A stretch of DNA of 64,000 nucleotides, taken from the NCBI GenBank assembly GCA_964647355.1, contig CAZYGK010000004.1, forward strand, positions 38,334 to 102,333. Direction: 5' to 3'. This document shows positions 31,475 through 39,976 of this stretch, one piece after another; within the stretch, counting starts at the first letter, position 1; each line of letters starts with the position of its first letter. The DNA comes from SZUA-430 sp964647355. Lineage in GTDB: Bacteria; Pseudomonadota; Alphaproteobacteria; Micropepsales; Micropepsaceae. The notes under the pieces were generated by a model. The model ran no database searches and was not told where the DNA came from. It saw only the letters and a list, made by a program, of their open reading frames with translations. The position numbers and the translations under genes are program-made.

Positions 31475-32911
31475 GTGACACCAGCACTGAAGCTTGCGAC
31501 GACCGCCGCAATTGGCGCGTTGGCCGCCGCTGCATCAGCCGGCAGCGCGTTCGCCGCCGATGCCCCTCACATCAACGGCGCCGATCTTGCCGCGCCTTGG
31601 GCCATCCCCTTCGTGGGCCTGCTGCTCTCGATCGCCATCCTGCCGCTCGCCGCGCCGAAACTCTGGCACCATCACTACGGCAAGATTGCGGCCGCATGGG
31701 CACTGGCGTTCATCGGCCCGTTCGCCGCGACCTACGGTGCCGAGGTGGCGATATTCGAGTTCCTGCACGTCATGTTGCTCGACTACGTGCCGTTCATCGT
31801 TCTGCTGTTCGCGCTCTACACGATCTCCGGCGGCGTCCTGCTTGAAGGGCGCCTCAAGGGAACGCCTTGGACGAACACCAGCATGCTCGCCGGCGGCACG
31901 GCCATCGCAAGCATCGCAGGCACGACCGGCGCATCGGTGCTGCTGATCCGCCCGATGCTGCGCGCAAACGCCGGACGCAGCTACAACGTCCACGTCTTCG
32001 TTTTCTTCATCTTCCTGGTGTCGAACATCGGCGGCTCGCTGACGCCCTTGGGAGATCCGCCGCTTTATCTGGGCTTTCTGAAGGGCGTCGATTTCTTCTG
32101 GCCGACCGTAAACCTGCTGGCCAAGACCCTGCTTCTGGTCGCAATCCTGCTCACCGTCTTTTTCCTGATCGACAGCGCCGTCTACGCCCGCGACACCAAA
32201 GTGCGGGCTCTGGAGCCCGAGCATGCTGGGCCGCCCGTGAAACTGAAGGGCTGGCTCAACATCTTCCTGCTGGGTCTGGTGATCGCCGTTATCCTCGCAT
32301 CGGCAGTTTGGAAAACCGATGCAGCGATCGACGTCATGGGCGTTCACGTCGACTTCCCCAATATCGCGCGCGTGATCGCGCTGCTTGGCCTGGCCGCAAC
32401 ATCGCTCCTTCTGACACCTATGGCCTACCGCCAGGGCAACGACTTCACCTGGGCTCCGATTGCGGAGGTCGCAAAGCTCTTCGCCGGCATCTTCGTGACG
32501 ATCGTTCCGGTGCTCGCGATGCTGAAAGCCGGCACCGACGGCGCCTTCGCGCCGCTGCTGACGCTGTTGACCGGCCCCGACGGACAGCCGAACAACGCGG
32601 CCTATTTTTGGCTGACCGGCGGCCTCTCGAGCTTCCTGGATAACGCGCCGACCTATCTCGTCTTCTTCAACGCAGCCGGCGGCGACCCGCAAATGTTGAT
32701 GACCACGCTTTCGACCACACTCGTCGCAATCTCGGCCGGTGCCGTCTTCATGGGCGCCAACACCTACATCGGCAACGCGCCCAACTTCATGGTCAAAGCG
32801 ATCTGCGAAGAAGCGGGGGTGAAGATGCCCAGCTTCTTCGGTTACATGGGCTGGTCGATCGTCTTCCTGCTTCCGAGCTTCGGGCTGGTGACCTGGCTGT
32901 TCTTCACGTAG
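31475..32911 (+). CDS. Na+/H+ antiporter (NhaD / sodium:proton antiporter family)
   Basis: A 478-residue membrane protein with about 11-12 helices after a possible signal-like start (TPALKLATTAAIGALAAAASAGSAFA). Visible signatures are SGGVLLEGRLKGTPWTNTSML, ASIAGTTGASVLLIRPMLRAN, NIGGSLTPLGDPPLYLGFL, and NAPTYLVFFN with FMGANTYIGNAPNFMVKAI. These match the UIT/NhaD-type sodium:proton antiporters, in which NIGGxxTPxGDPP-like loops and the NAPNxMV segment line the pore. Start: GTG 31475, nine nt after GGAGG; the frame also stays open upstream to 31421. It exchanges Na+ for protons at the inner membrane. No partner gene is adjacent. Confidence 0.88.
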   Translation: MTPALKLATTAAIGALAAAASAGSAFAADAPHINGADLAAPWAIPFVGLLLSIAILPLAAPKLWHHHYGKIAAAWALAFIGPFAATYGAEVAIFEFLHVMLLDYVPFIVLLFALYTISGGVLLEGRLKGTPWTNTSMLAGGTAIASIAGTTGASVLLIRPMLRANAGRSYNVHVFVFFIFLVSNIGGSLTPLGDPPLYLGFLKGVDFFWPTVNLLAKTLLLVAILLTVFFLIDSAVYARDTKVRALEPEHAGPPVKLKGWLNIFLLGLVIAVILASAVWKTDAAIDVMGVHVDFPNIARVIALLGLAATSLLLTPMAYRQGNDFTWAPIAEVAKLFAGIFVTIVPVLAMLKAGTDGAFAPLLTLLTGPDGQPNNAAYFWLTGGLSSFLDNAPTYLVFFNAAGGDPQMLMTTLSTTLVAISAGAVFMGANTYIGNAPNFMVKAICEEAGVKMPSFFGYMGWSIVFLLPSFGLVTWLFFT

Positions 32912-33093
32912 CGGCGCGCTTCACCGGCCGAAGACGACCAGGCCATTTCGTGGATCGCCCGGCCCGTTGCGCGAGCCGCCCATTTCGAAACAACCGTAAC
33001 CTTAATCGCCCGCCCGTTAAGACCTAGGCGACGATTTCCGCGATTGGCACCGCCCTTGCGAGGCACCGCGCAAGACACGGGAGTACAAAGATC

Positions 33094-33288
33094 ATGGAAA
33101 AGCTCGATCTCGTTCAAGCCCTCGGCAACGCGACCTGCGTTCGCGGCATCTTCGACTCGCATGTCTGCACGCTGACCGAGTCTTGGAACTTCGGCGCACT
33201 GATCATCGTGGGCGTGTTCGTGGCGCTTGCGATCGTCGCCCTGCAGGAACGCAGCCGCCGCCGTCGCGAAAACAACTACTATTGGTAA
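33094..33288 (+). CDS. Small single-pass membrane protein, unknown
   Basis: A 64-residue protein (MEKLDLVQALGNATCVRGIF) with one transmembrane helix at about 33-50 (GALIIVGVFVALAIVAL), a basic patch (RSRRRR) that suggests the C-terminus is cytoplasmic, and a NNYYW end. Two cysteines (TCVRG, HVCTL) lie on the outer side. An ACGGGAG ribosome site precedes ATG 33094. No homologues recognised. It ends 15 bp before the convergent DUF1365 gene. Confidence 0.6.
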   Translation: MEKLDLVQALGNATCVRGIFDSHVCTLTESWNFGALIIVGVFVALAIVALQERSRRRRENNYYW

Positions 33289-33303
33289 GCGCTCGTTAAC
33301 CAG

Positions 33304-34083
33304 CTACGTCACCTGCGCCTCAGGCGGCGGAGGCTTACGGAAGTGCCGAATGCCTTTGGCCCACAGCCGAACGGCCTGATAGTGAATCAAAACTAAGACC
33401 TTGAACATCAGCAGCGGGTTCCCCGCGAGCGCCGCGATCAGGCGCCACGACGAGACCGGCTCCCGCCGCCCCGCCAAAGAGGTCGCCAGGATCATCCCTT
33501 CGCCGTCGTGCAAATCGATCCGTGCGCCGAAGGCGTCGTCGGTCCACGAAAACGTAAATCGGTAGTGCCCCTCCACCGGCATGAACGGCGACACGTGGAA
33601 CACCTTCTCCGCCGCGATCGTATCCTGCGCGCCGATCGGCTGATGATCGGCATGCCTGCACAGGTAGAAATGGCGCTCCCCGAACGTGTTGTTCACCTCC
33701 GCGATCACCGCGCGTAAAGCCCGCGCCTTGTCGAGGCAAAGCCAAAAGCTCACCGGATTGAAGGCAAAGCCCAGCATCCGCGGAATCGTAACCAGGACGA
33801 GCTCGCCGTCCGCCTCCTTCACCTCGAAACGCTGCAGCACACCGCGCGCGAAAGCCGAGCCGCTAAGCCCGTTCGCGCCGTAGTCGTTCGTCCGCACACT
33901 GAACACATTCGCGCGATCGACCGATAGAACGCCGGACGTTCCCCCGTCCAAAGCCGCCTCGCCGAGCGCCACATACGGGACACGATAGGCGAACCGATTG
34001 ACCTTCGGGCGCAGCCGCGCGTGCATCACGCGAGCCTGAATGAAGGAAATTCCAGCCAAATTCGAACTTTGAACCATGTTCAA
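33304..34083 (-). CDS. DUF1365 domain-containing protein
   Basis: A 259-residue protein with DUF1365 hallmarks: VMHARLRPKVNRFAYRVPYV near the N-terminus, RMLGFAFNPVSFWLCLD, VIAEVNNTFGERHFYL, EKVFHVSPFMPVEGHYRFTF, and a C-terminal IHYQAVRLWAKGI helix. The family commonly sits next to cyclopropane-fatty-acid synthase and FAD oxidase genes and has been linked to unusual fatty-acid modification. None of those partners is adjacent here, so this is an orphan copy. It is worth noting near the Tes-like locus (18 kb away) only as another possible lipid-related gene. Confidence 0.9.
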   Translation of the reverse strand: MNMVQSSNLAGISFIQARVMHARLRPKVNRFAYRVPYVALGEAALDGGTSGVLSVDRANVFSVRTNDYGANGLSGSAFARGVLQRFEVKEADGELVLVTIPRMLGFAFNPVSFWLCLDKARALRAVIAEVNNTFGERHFYLCRHADHQPIGAQDTIAAEKVFHVSPFMPVEGHYRFTFSWTDDAFGARIDLHDGEGMILATSLAGRREPVSSWRLIAALAGNPLLMFKVLVLIHYQAVRLWAKGIRHFRKPPPPEAQVT

Positions 34084-34215
34084 TCATACGATAGCCCGCC
34101 TTCGGCGGATCATTCGCCCGGGCAGCACCCGCATACGCTACCATAAGACGTGTGTCACGAATCACAGTGAGACCGGCGGGATCCAAGGGTCCCGCAAACC
34201 GGGGAGGAAACGACA

Positions 34216-34818
34216 ATGGATTTCGCCGCCATCCTAGGCCGCGTGCAGCGGCTCTTGCTATCGCCCGCCAGCGAGTGGGACGTCATCGCCGGTGAAGACG
34301 CCAGCATCCAACCGATTTACATGAACTACGTCGGACCGTTGATCGTCGTGTCCGCGGTCGCGGCCGCAATCGGCATATCGGTCGTCGGCATGAATGTCGG
34401 CTTCGGCACCTTCCGCATGCCGGCCGGCGCGGCGCTGGGCCAAGCCATCCTCCAGATCGTGCTGGGCATGGTCGGCGTCTACGTCACGGGCCTCGTCATC
34501 AACGCGCTCGCGCCCCAGTTCGGCGGTACGCAGGACGCAGGCCAAGCCTTCAAGGTCGCCGCCTATTCGCCGACGGCATCCTGGGTCGCGGGCATCGTGA
34601 TGATCCTCCCGCAGCTGGGCATCGTGGCTCTGATCGGAAGCCTCTATTCGCTCTATCTACTCTATGTCGGCCTGCCGAAGTTGATGAAGCCGGCCGAGGA
34701 CAAGGCGATGATCTATACGATTGCCGTCGTCGTGGTCATGATCGTCATCTATTTCGTCATCGGCGCAATCAGCAGCATGATGATGCCCTCGATGACCCCG
34801 ATGATGCGGGTCAACTGA
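34216..34818 (+). CDS. Yip1 family membrane protein
   Basis: A 200-residue protein. The N-terminus MDFAAILGRVQRLLLSPASE, followed by WDVI, is typical of bacterial Yip1-domain proteins, and five hydrophobic helices span residues ~35-195. A short cytoplasmic start precedes helix 1 (YVGPLIVVSAVAAAIGI). A loop NALAPQFGGTQDAGQAFKVA, conserved in this family, lies between helices 2 and 3. GGGGAGGAAACG precedes ATG 34216. The function in bacteria is unknown. A terminator follows. Confidence 0.88.
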   Translation: MDFAAILGRVQRLLLSPASEWDVIAGEDASIQPIYMNYVGPLIVVSAVAAAIGISVVGMNVGFGTFRMPAGAALGQAILQIVLGMVGVYVTGLVINALAPQFGGTQDAGQAFKVAAYSPTASWVAGIVMILPQLGIVALIGSLYSLYLLYVGLPKLMKPAEDKAMIYTIAVVVVMIVIYFVIGAISSMMMPSMTPMMRVN

Positions 34819-34834
34819 CGCACAAAACCGGGAG

Positions 34835-34861
34835 AACGGGGCGCGCTTTGCGCCCCGTTTT
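34835..34861 (+). terminator. Intrinsic terminator after the Yip1 gene
   Basis: A 10-bp stem, 34835-34844 with 34850-34859 (AACGGGGCGC / GCGCCCCGTT), closes a GCTTT loop and runs into two further T residues. The next gene starts 49 bp downstream. Confidence 0.75.
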
Positions 34862-34909
34862 GAACTGTGATTGACTGGGCCCGGCTCTTGGCAACCGAGA
34901 ACCTGCCAG

Positions 34910-35608
34910 ATGAATGATGTCCCGCTTGGCGCACAGCTCGAAGCTGCCTTTCAGGCCGCACGCGACATGGACGTACCGCTCAGCGTGCAGCTCGATTACG
35001 TCGCCGACGCCGTCCGATCCCTCAGTGAGGAGTTCGCGAGCGGAGTCGACAAATTGGTCGCTCGCCTTCAACTCGCCGAAGCTGGCGAAGACGCGCCGCG
35101 CATCGGCGATATGATGCCGCCCTTCGCGCTGCCCGACGATCGCGGCCGCATCGTGAGCCTGGGCGAGGAACTTCAAAAGGGGCCGGTGGCCGTCGTCTTC
35201 AACCGCGGCCATTGGTGCCCGTATTGCCGGTTGAACACCCGCGCGCTGGGTAAAGCGCAGCACCGCCTCGGCGACAAGGGCGAGATCATTGCCATCACGC
35301 CGGAGCGGACGAAGTTCTCGTCCCAGATGAAGCAAGAGGCCGACGCGCCCTTCCCGGTGCTCACCGACATCGACAACGGCTACGCGCTATCGCTGAATCT
35401 TGCGTTCTGGGTGGGCGACGAGATGAAGCGGTTGATGACTGCAGGCGACTTCATCCCAAGCGAGGGCCAAGGCAACGACGCCTGGTTTCTGCCCATTCCC
35501 GCAACCTTCGTGGTGGGACAAGACGGGCGCGTGAAGTCCCGCTTCATCGATCCCGACTACCGCAAACGCATGGCGATCGAAGATCTGATCGCCACGCTGC
35601 GCAATTAA
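34910..35608 (+). CDS. Peroxiredoxin-like (AhpC/TSA-fold) protein
   Basis: A 232-residue protein. Residues 1-60 are a helical N-terminus not found in small peroxiredoxins. The thioredoxin-like domain starts at FALPDDRGR; the active-site region is NRGHWCPYCRLN, with C103-P-Y-C106. Later motifs are ITPERTKFSSQM and FPVLTDIDNGYALSLNLAF, then PATFVVGQDGRVKSRFIDPDYRKRM. The CxxC together with an AhpC-type fold suggests a thiol peroxidase or disulfide reductase using both cysteines. ATG 34910 follows the terminator of the upstream gene. The stop overlaps the convergent TadE gene by 4 bp (TTAA). Confidence 0.88.
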   Translation: MNDVPLGAQLEAAFQAARDMDVPLSVQLDYVADAVRSLSEEFASGVDKLVARLQLAEAGEDAPRIGDMMPPFALPDDRGRIVSLGEELQKGPVAVVFNRGHWCPYCRLNTRALGKAQHRLGDKGEIIAITPERTKFSSQMKQEADAPFPVLTDIDNGYALSLNLAFWVGDEMKRLMTAGDFIPSEGQGNDAWFLPIPATFVVGQDGRVKSRFIDPDYRKRMAIEDLIATLRN

Positions 35609-36006
35609 GCCGGCTCGAGCGGCACGCGCGTTTCGACGGGGAACGTCACGTCGAAAGACGGAACGAACGGAATAACGAACTCGTGCGTGTATGTCGCTGT
35701 GAAGATCGCGATCGGCACGTCGCCCGAGGTATCGACCGAGTAGTTGATCGAAATGTTCTGATCCGTGAACGGAGACAGTTGCGTAGCAAACGCCGATTGC
35801 ACCTGCGAACTCGACATGTCTTGATCGACCATCGTGATGCGCGCGGTGCGTTCCAGCGCGTGCTGCACGCTGCCCGCCGTATAGTAGGCCATCCCCATCT
35901 GGATAGACCCGAACGTCATCGACGCAAACACTGGGAACACCAACGCGAACTCGAGCGCTGACGCACCGTCCGTCGACGTCCTGAAGCGGCTTAGAAGCGA
36001 GCGCAT
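35605..36006 (-). CDS. TadE-like pilus assembly protein
   Basis: A 133-residue pseudopilin-like protein: GASALEFALVFPVFASMTFG (residues ~14-33) with the conserved Glu of TadE/TadG, one N-terminal helix and then an exported, beta-rich part (YTAGSVQHALERTARITMVDQ, THEFVIPF). TadE proteins join the Flp/Tad pilus at the inner membrane. It starts 10 nt after the previous TadE-like gene. The Tad secretion ATPase (TadA/CpaF) and pilin are not in this window. Confidence 0.87.
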   Translation of the reverse strand: MRSLLSRFRTSTDGASALEFALVFPVFASMTFGSIQMGMAYYTAGSVQHALERTARITMVDQDMSSSQVQSAFATQLSPFTDQNISINYSVDTSGDVPIAIFTATYTHEFVIPFVPSFDVTFPVETRVPLEPA

Positions 36007-36016
36007 GACGGCCTCC

Positions 36017-36439
36017 CTACCGCACCCGGACCGACTGTTCGGCGAGATATTCGTCGGTCATCAGGAGGCCTTCGAGCGTCGCGACGGCGCGCAACCGGTT
36101 GAAGCTCTGCGGGTACGTGCCGTCATCGCACAGCGTGTTGCAGGCATGCTCCACGTTGCTGCACAGACAGAAGCGCTCCGCGATGATCGTGACGCCCTGA
36201 GGCTTCGTCGTCCACGATGCGTTCACGACTTCCTCCGCCTTGGCGAGGTCGTCGCCGCCGTTCATGAAGTACTGAATGCCGGCGCGCAGCGCCGATTCCA
36301 TATCCGCCCGCTGATAGACAACGTTGCCGATGTCGACGACGCCGAGCAGCGAGATCAGCAGCACGGGAACGGTGAGCGCGAACTCGACCGCCGAGACACC
36401 GCGCTCGTCGCGCAGGAACGTTTGAAGGAATTGCAACAT
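36017..36439 (-). CDS. TadE-like pilus assembly protein
   Basis: A 140-residue protein: FLRDERGVSAVEFALTVPVL with the TadE motif, one transmembrane helix (~15-40), then a periplasmic region holding cysteines (ERFCLCSNVEHACNTLCDDG) that could pair. GAAGGG lies upstream of ATG 36439; an in-frame start at 36472 is less favoured. It is one of two TadE paralogues in a row downstream of TadG. Confidence 0.87.
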   Translation of the reverse strand: MLQFLQTFLRDERGVSAVEFALTVPVLLISLLGVVDIGNVVYQRADMESALRAGIQYFMNGGDDLAKAEEVVNASWTTKPQGVTIIAERFCLCSNVEHACNTLCDDGTYPQSFNRLRAVATLEGLLMTDEYLAEQSVRVR

Positions 36440-36474
36440 GGTACACCCTTCTCTCTTGTTCGATTCCAGCATCG

Positions 36475-37737
36475 CTATTCCACCAGCGACACGCGGCCGG
36501 GCAGCGGCATGCTGTTCAGCCCGTACGCGGTACAGTCCGAGTTCAAGTTCAAGTTGCCGGTGAACTTCACCGTACGCGACACGACGCGCATACAGCCGTC
36601 TTGACCCGAGAAATTGCCGAGGAACTCGACGTCTTGCGCCGGGAAGTAGAGAGCACCCGTCAGTTTCGAGTCCGCCGTCCCGTTGAACTTGTTCGTGTTA
36701 TAACTGTTGTCGGGATCGCCATAGAACAGCACGCCCTTATAGGTGCCGCTCGTCGGCGCCGAGAGTTCGATCGACGCGGTACCGTTGAAATCGGTGGTCG
36801 CATTGTTCGTCATGAAGAACGTCACGCCGCTGCCGCTGACATCGGCGCTCGCGTTGATGCGGAAGTCGCCGCCGTCCATGACATACATGCCCGGCAAGAA
36901 GGTCTTCACGCCCTTCAGATTGCCGCCGCCGCAATAGCGGCCGGGAGAGAGCGTCTCCGCTGCGTTACCGCTCGGCAGCGTAAGACAGGCGCCGCTGACC
37001 GCCGGCTGCGCAAGCCCGGCAAACGGGTCGTTCGCAGGCGGCACGTTCGACTGCGGCTCGCTGCAGTCGGTCAGGTTCAAACCGTCGTCGACCGACACAC
37101 CGCCGGCCGACAAAATGCACGGCACCGTCACGTCGGCCGAGCCGTTGACGATCAGCGCGCTGTTGCTCAGCGAGTTCGACATCACGTTGCAGCCGTTGAT
37201 GAGTGTCAGGTTGTTGCCGGTGAAGGTCACCGCGCCGTTCGCGGTCGGATCGAGCGCCAAGATGCATGCCTCGCCGCCGACGCTGGCTTGTGCAACGCCG
37301 CGCGCATGCAGCGTCACTTGGCTTTCCGAATAGATCTGAGAGAAAAAGCGCGTCGTCGGCATCGTCAGCAGCACCTCGACCGAGTCCGTGCCGATATGCG
37401 TGCCCGACGTCGGCGGATTGTTGACGACGATCGTGCCCGGCACATAGCCGTGCTCGCCCGCCTCGTTCGTCGCCGCAGCCGTTATCTGCGCCAAAGTCTT
37501 GCCGGACCGCTTCTCGACCGCACCGGCTATCGCCGCGACGTCGGCCGCCGTCTGCAGCTCGCGCTGCTTGAAATACCAGTAGCCGGTCTCGACGCCGAGG
37601 CCCGCCGTGCCGACAAGGATCGGCAGCGACAGCGCGAACAGGATCGCAGTGTTGGCGCTGCGATCGCCGAGGAAGCGGTGAAGAAACGACGCGAGAAGCA
37701 TTGGCGCGAGCCTTTGAAGGTTCATCCGGACGATCAT
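36475..37737 (-). CDS. TadG-like pilus assembly protein
   Basis: A 420-residue protein: an N-terminal TadE/G segment, FLGDRSANTAILFALSLPIL (~22-41) then GTAGLGVETGYWYFKQRELQ, followed by a periplasmic domain with a HARGVAQASVGGEACILALD block and many Asn/Gly/Ser turns (ALIVNGSADVTVPCILSAGG). The pattern resembles a TadG-type protein with a putative extracellular beta domain. Cysteines at several places may form disulfides. It heads the TadG-TadE-TadE set and comes after the ParA/RHH genes (139-nt gap). I see no von Willebrand MIDAS motif. Confidence 0.82.
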   Translation of the reverse strand: MIVRMNLQRLAPMLLASFLHRFLGDRSANTAILFALSLPILVGTAGLGVETGYWYFKQRELQTAADVAAIAGAVEKRSGKTLAQITAAATNEAGEHGYVPGTIVVNNPPTSGTHIGTDSVEVLLTMPTTRFFSQIYSESQVTLHARGVAQASVGGEACILALDPTANGAVTFTGNNLTLINGCNVMSNSLSNSALIVNGSADVTVPCILSAGGVSVDDGLNLTDCSEPQSNVPPANDPFAGLAQPAVSGACLTLPSGNAAETLSPGRYCGGGNLKGVKTFLPGMYVMDGGDFRINASADVSGSGVTFFMTNNATTDFNGTASIELSAPTSGTYKGVLFYGDPDNSYNTNKFNGTADSKLTGALYFPAQDVEFLGNFSGQDGCMRVVSRTVKFTGNLNLNSDCTAYGLNSMPLPGRVSLVE

Positions 37738-37876
37738 GGCGGCGAGCCCTTTACGGACCTCTTAAGAGAGTCGCTTAATGAAGGGTAAAAGACGGCATTT
37801 CTCCCCGAAATCCGCCGGTTCCCGCCGGTCAGCGATTGAGACGTCAATTTCGTGATCCCGATCACAACGCGCCGAT

Positions 37877-38440
37877 TCAGTCGCCGCGCGCTTTCAGGCA
37901 CGCGCAGTCGCCGAGCACATCGCCCGGCAGCGTCTCGAACCAATTGTCGAGTGCGTCGGCGACGATGTCCTGCACCGGACGGCGCAACAGCGCGGCCGAG
38001 AGCTTCAGCTTGATGAAGCGCATGCGCTTCAGCCTGAGATTCACATGGTAGGTCTTGCCGGCATCTTCCGGCGATGGCCCGGGGCACGCAACGCAGTGCG
38101 CATCGGCATCGTCTTCATGCGAAGCGACAACGGCAAGCGCGGGCGACGACTGCGAACGTGTCTCGCACTTGCCGGCATCGCCCGCATTGCTCCGTCCGAA
38201 CGAACCGAACGCGGCCATTGGATCGAGCGCTTTCGCCGGCGGCGGCTTCAGCCCTTGCAATTTCGAGTGCGCGGATTCCGCATGCACATGCACGTGACCG
38301 TGCATCGGCGTCAGCCCCTCGATCTCCGGCGCCGGACAACCGACGCGCGTCAACAGTTGGTCGGCGAACGGCGTCGCGGTCGGCTCCGCTTCGCCCTTGC
38401 GGGCCAAGATACCGGCGGTCAGCGATGCATATTTCGACAT
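37877..38440 (-). CDS. Ribbon-helix-helix-like protein next to ParA
   Basis: A 187-residue protein. The C-terminal segment (about residues 130-175), TYHVNLRLKRMRFIKLKLSA then LLRRPVQDIVADALDNWFET, resembles a ribbon-helix-helix DNA-binding domain. It has a short beta strand rich in K and R, then two helices. The N-terminal 125 residues are His- and Gly-rich (MHGHVHVHAESAH) and contain cysteines (HCVACPGP), possibly for metal. It starts 30 nt after the ParA gene, so it may be the DNA-binding partner of that ATPase. The call rests on pattern only. Confidence 0.6.
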   Translation of the reverse strand: MSKYASLTAGILARKGEAEPTATPFADQLLTRVGCPAPEIEGLTPMHGHVHVHAESAHSKLQGLKPPPAKALDPMAAFGSFGRSNAGDAGKCETRSQSSPALAVVASHEDDADAHCVACPGPSPEDAGKTYHVNLRLKRMRFIKLKLSAALLRRPVQDIVADALDNWFETLPGDVLGDCACLKARGD

Positions 38441-38470
38441 GGGAAGAGACCCAATGCTGTTGCGGACGAG

Positions 38471-39199
38471 TTAGTTCGCGCGGCGGCCGAACGTCGGCAC
38501 TTCGCGGCCCAGCGCGTTCACGTTGCGCCTGAGCGGTACCACCTCGCTCGACTCCGCCTGGCGCACGTCGCGGCGCAACAGCCGCGCGTCGATATACTCC
38601 CAAAGTTCGCGGATTTCCTCGGCGGATTTGCCGTCCGGCTCGATCTCCATCACCGTACGTCCGTCGATCATCGAGGCGGCAAAGTCGGTGCGGTTATGAA
38701 TGGTGACAGGCGCGACGGTGCCGTGCTGCGACAGCGCCACCGCCGCTTCCATCGTGATCTTCGCGCGCGCCGTTGCCGCGTTCAGCGCGAACAGCATCGG
38801 CTTCTTGCGCGCCTCGCAAATGTCGATCGTAGGCCCGACCGCGCGCAGATCGTGGGGCGACGGCCGCGTCGGCAGAATGACGAGATCGGCAAAGCTGATC
38901 ACTTCCGCAATCGCTTTTGTTACCGCCGGCGGTGTGTCGATGACGACGAGCTTGAAGCCGTGCGCGCGCGCCTCGTCGAGGTCGTGCACCAGATTCGTGA
39001 ACACCGAATGGATGAAGGCGGGCGTCGCCGCCTCGCGGCAGTTCCACCACTTCGCGAGCGACCCCTGCGGATCCGTATCGATCAGCGCGACGGGCCCGGC
39101 ACCCGCAAGCTCGGCTTGCACGCCGATATGTCCGGCCAGCGTCGTCTTGCCTGAGCCGCCCTTCTGAGAGGCAAACACCAACACCCGCATCGATTGCAT
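38471..39199 (-). CDS. ParA family ATPase
   Basis: A 242-residue ParA/Soj-type ATPase: FASQKGGSGKTTLAGHIGVQ with the deviant Walker A (KGGSGKT), LIDTDPQGSLAKWW as Walker A', VVIDTPPAVT as Walker B, and a C-terminal FALNAATARAKITM block. GGAG lies 8 nt before ATG 39199; the ATG at 39190 is possible. The protein is short and lacks the N-terminal HTH of plasmid ParA. The next gene is the RHH-like protein. Positioning of a cargo such as the pilus is one possibility, since TadG/TadE genes follow. Confidence 0.88.
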   Translation of the reverse strand: MQSMRVLVFASQKGGSGKTTLAGHIGVQAELAGAGPVALIDTDPQGSLAKWWNCREAATPAFIHSVFTNLVHDLDEARAHGFKLVVIDTPPAVTKAIAEVISFADLVILPTRPSPHDLRAVGPTIDICEARKKPMLFALNAATARAKITMEAAVALSQHGTVAPVTIHNRTDFAASMIDGRTVMEIEPDGKSAEEIRELWEYIDARLLRRDVRQAESSEVVPLRRNVNALGREVPTFGRRAN

Positions 39200-39402
39200 T
39201 ACGCTTACTCCATGGCCCAGATATTTCGAGCCAAAGCTAGCGCACGCAAATTGCGCCGCATTTAAGCGGCCCGCATGCAATTAGCTCGAATTGCGCGCAC
39301 CGAAATGGAGCATCCCGGCACACAAGCGCGGATGTACTTGACGCCGCGCCGTCCGCCCGGTTAAGCGGCTGTTAAAGGACGGCCCGTCCGGAGTATCTGT
39401 CG

Positions 39403-39669
39403 ATGCGTTTACCTACAGCCTTATGTGTCGTGTTTGCTGCGTTCAGCCTGGCCGCCTGCGGCACCACGCAGTACGACAACGACCCCGACTACGACGCAGG
39501 CTTTTCCGACGGCTGCGAGACCGGAACGGCCCGTACGCCTGGCACCCCCGTGACCAAGCCTGTCCGCGACCAGCAGCTTTGGGATCAAAGCGAGGGCTAC
39601 CGCGTCGGCTGGCGCGCCGGCTACGGCTCGTGCTCCCCCAGCACCGGCAGCATTCCCGGCGACCGCTGA
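39403..39669 (+). CDS. Small lipoprotein with repeated YDxGxxxGC-like motif
   Basis: An 88-residue protein with a signal peptide and lipobox (VFAAFSLAAC; Cys19). The mature part repeats a pattern, YDAGFSDGCETG and then YRVGWRAGYGSC, so each half has an aromatic-x-x-G-(W/F)-x-x-G and a cysteine. Two cysteines could pair. It is probably anchored to the outer-membrane inner face. The function is unknown. Confidence 0.78.
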   Translation: MRLPTALCVVFAAFSLAACGTTQYDNDPDYDAGFSDGCETGTARTPGTPVTKPVRDQQLWDQSEGYRVGWRAGYGSCSPSTGSIPGDR

Positions 39670-39706
39670 ACGCGTTAACTTGCCGTTAGGGACCAAAGGA
39701 AATTCC

Positions 39707-39973
39707 ATGCGCAGCATCGCCTTCTTGATCGTTTTGGCTCAACTCGTGATGCTCGGACCGCTCTACGTCATGTACGGCCAGGTCGATCCTTGCCGCGCGC
39801 TCGCCAAGGAAATCGCCTCCCGCGCCGAAGCCGCCGGCGGCCTCGGCGTCACGATCGAAGACACGTTCGGCAACCTCGAGATCAATGCCCGCAAAGACAT
39901 CGCCGACCGCTCCACCGGCCAATGCGTAAGCGAACTATTCTCGAACTGGGGCGGCCGGGTGACGGGGAAGTAA
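39707..39973 (+). CDS. Small exported/membrane protein of unknown function
   Basis: An 88-residue protein (MRSIAFLIVLAQLVMLGPLY) with an N-terminal hydrophobic helix (signal anchor), then a charged periplasmic part, RALAKEIASRAEAAGGLGVT, two cysteines (VDPCR, GQCVSELF) and an end NWGGRVTGK. AAAGGA lies six nt before ATG 39707, which decides the start over an in-frame one at 39680. It ends 3 bp before the convergent DUF4424 gene. No family recognised. Confidence 0.68.
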   Translation: MRSIAFLIVLAQLVMLGPLYVMYGQVDPCRALAKEIASRAEAAGGLGVTIEDTFGNLEINARKDIADRSTGQCVSELFSNWGGRVTGK

Positions 39974-39976
39974 CCG

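Noticed and set aside
37877..39154. A long plus-strand frame (369 codons) across ParA and RHH genes
   Set aside because: It is Arg/His-rich and antisense to a ParA with intact Walker motifs.
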